In this document: piece by piece, positions 53,501-56,500 of the stretch
Position numbering within the stretch: position 1 is the stretch's first letter
Layout: the number at the start of each line of letters is the position of its first letter
Source: Heligmosomoides polygyrus polygyrus
Taxonomy: Eukaryota; Nematoda; Chromadorea; Rhabditida; Heligmosomidae
Reading direction: 5' to 3'
Length of the DNA: 64,000 nucleotides
Assembly (NCBI GenBank): GCA_947396885.1
Contig: OX377206.1
Coordinates: 10,966,778 to 11,030,777 of the forward strand
Notes under the pieces: model-generated
What the model saw: only the letters and a program-made list of their open reading frames with translations
Told to the model about the DNA's origin: nothing
The model's database searches: none
Position numbers and translations under genes: made by a program

Positions 53501-56500
53501 TTAATCGAAAGAATTAGTGGCTAAAAGGTTGTCATCACCCCTTCATACTGAAAAACCTAATTTCCATGTCGCGATTGCTTAGTTTGCTCAAAATTCTTCG
53601 CATGTTTTTTAGAAAAAAATACTCGCAGGTTATACAAGCACACCAACAGAACATTTATCACCACCTATATATAAAAGAGTTTGTCCGTCGAGTGATCTAA
53701 TCTAAGTGAGATACGCCGCATCACCCACAGCGAGAGCGGTCGAATGATCTAATCTAAGTGAGGTACGCTGTATCATCCACAGCGCGGTAAAAAAAATCCC
53801 ATTGAACGTGGGAATTGTTGCAGCATGGGAAGCGCATCCTTTTACTGCTTGACACAACAGCACCTACGCGCGTTCCTGAGCGTCCAGATTCAGAAGCCGT
53901 GCCGTCGACTTCGTGCCATTAGCATAAGAAGACCACTAAAGGGGTAAGAGTATAAGTGGAGACTTCGAGGGTGGAGAACTGACAGCGACCAGGAGGTAGC
54001 GACATGGACGAAGCATCGGGATGGGAGGGGGGGGGGGAGGGGGGCGATAGGGGGATCAATGAAGGAGGACAGGAGGTAACACCAAGAAGGGTTTAGGCAT
54101 TAAGGAGAGACCAGTAGGGAGTTAACAATCAGGGGGGAGGGGGGGAGCAGTTAAGAGGATCAGTAAGGGGATCCATTACCAGTAAGAGAGTACGGATTTA
54201 GAAGATGTGACATCGATGACACGCAATGGGCGTTCGCTCGCCGTCGTCGTGTGTGAGCGTGGGAGAGCTATTTAATTGAGGAGAGTAGTAAGGAGGATTC
54301 CGAGGTGGAGGGGTTCTACCTAGAAGAAGGGACCTGGAGACGGGACCAGGACTAGGAACCAACAAGAAGGGAGCCGTAAGGGAATTCATACGGGGAACAA
54401 GGAATCTGCCATATGCATAGCCTCATCAGGATCGACGTAGCGGTGACTGCGCGCGCTTCTGAGCTTCTTAATTCGGAAGGCGGGTCTTCTGAGCTTCCGG
54501 ATCCAGAACATGGGCCCTCTACGTCGCGCAGCAAGAGTACTGATTCTGAATATGCGTCACCGACGTCTGCCGATAGCATGGGAGGCCCACTAAGGATGTG
54601 GTGGTGAAGGGCAGTAAGGGAACCTTTAGGGTTTACCAGGAGAGCGAGCAGGAAGGAAAGGAACAACCTGGAGAAGGGGCCAGGACGGGAAAACCAGCAA
54701 GAAGAGACCAGTAGGGATTGAAAGTAGAAACAAAAAAGTGGGCCAGGAGTTGGGAACAGGAGGGTGGGGGAACTAAAGAGGGAAGGGAAGACCAGTAAAG
54801 GCGAACCAGTAATTAGATCCAGTAAAAAGAAACGAGTGAGGGGGAACCTGGCTTCGGAAGAGATGTCAACGATATCGCTAGATGTTGATCATGAGAACGG
54901 TTGCGAAAGAGCAACCTGAGGGACAGAAGTACTGCGCAGAGCAAACCAATGGACGGTCCGGAGAGAATGTCTATGGTGAAAGTACCGAAGTGGCGAACGG
55001 CTTGATGCCGATAAAGCACGCAGCAGGTCCTAGATGTTAGCGAATTTTAAGTTTTACAAAAACTACTTTCCATAGGTCAATGATGCTGCAAACTCGCGCG
55101 AAGCGCGCAAGTGCGAGGCACGCCTTTAGGCGTGTCGGAGCACTTGTATATCATAAGGCAGTTAACAATTAAAGTTTAAAAGTTTATGTTTAAAATTCTT
55201 ACAAGTAGAGTACTCGCTAATAATGAAAACTTTTCATCATGGCTGTGCCCACAACCAGAGAAAATAAAATTAAACTTGAAGGCCTCCGTACATTTCTGCG
55301 GTAAGCGGGGGGCGGCGAGCGGCAAAACTCATACATAGGACACGACGCCACTCACACGCACTCGATTCTTACTGGCGGCAAGCGGCAGAGGCACGAGGCA
55401 GAGGCAATGTACCCTTTTTAGTCGCTTACTGCTCCTATTCGCTTTCCCGTGTTCTGTCCGCGCTCTAGCAGATCCCTGCCGCCGTCGGCTAGAGCGCAGA
55501 CAAAACGCTGCGACGGCAAATCAGGGGCGGCGGCAATAATGGTGTGAATCATTATTGCCGCCGCCCAACATCATGCAGCAAAAGTGTGCACATGCGGCAC
55601 GGCACCGCTCGCGGCCGTTCGCCGCCGGCGACAAGCGCTGCATCCCTGCCTTTATGGTTAAAGATGGGGCCGCTGCTTTGCCTCAAAATTATACCGAGGC
55701 CTTAAGATTCCATTTTGAACCTGATTTATTTTTTACAACTGACGAAATGAATTCATTTAACGGAACAAACCTCTCTACTGATGAAATGAATTCATCTAAC
55801 AATACTTCAACTGTTATAGTGTGTTGAAACACCGTCCTACGTCACAGTTTAAAACAAAGGCCTATAAGTTGTTCAAATCAGAGCTTTCCCGATTCTCATG
55901 TTCAAATAATTCTTATTGTTTGTGTTTTTGTTTCGTGCACTCAGTAATGTTCTAGTTTTGCTTTATTGTCTGGTTGGTTTTTTGTTGTTTTGCTATACAA
56001 ATGAACCTTCTCCTTCTCTGAAAATAAATACCTAAATGCCTAGGATAAGATATTGTAAATGTTCGCGAATAAAAAGTAGTGAGTTCCACTGACTATAAAA
56101 GATTGTTGTTTAAAAATTCTAGGCAAATCCAACAAAGAGAAAGGCACACCTTCAAGCACTTTATTTGATTTAATTATTCTCACCTGAATATGATGTTCTC
56201 AGCGCTCGATCCGCTTTGTATATTTTCCACAGCGCACCTGACTGGTGTGAATATGTGCCTGGAAAAATCGGGAATAAATATGTATTGCAAATATTTTTTC
56301 ATACCCATAACGGCTGAGCAAATCCCCATAAAATTTTCAGATTTGTAAAGTCTACGTTTTAAAGATTACACATCTGACCATCTGGGAGACATTAATAGAA
56401 AAACCGCTATTGAGGAGGTAGCGCACTCAAAGGATGCGCCGCCTGTAGCGTGCATCTTGACAAAAGGCCCTTGGTTCGAGTCCCGCCCCAGTCCAACCAA

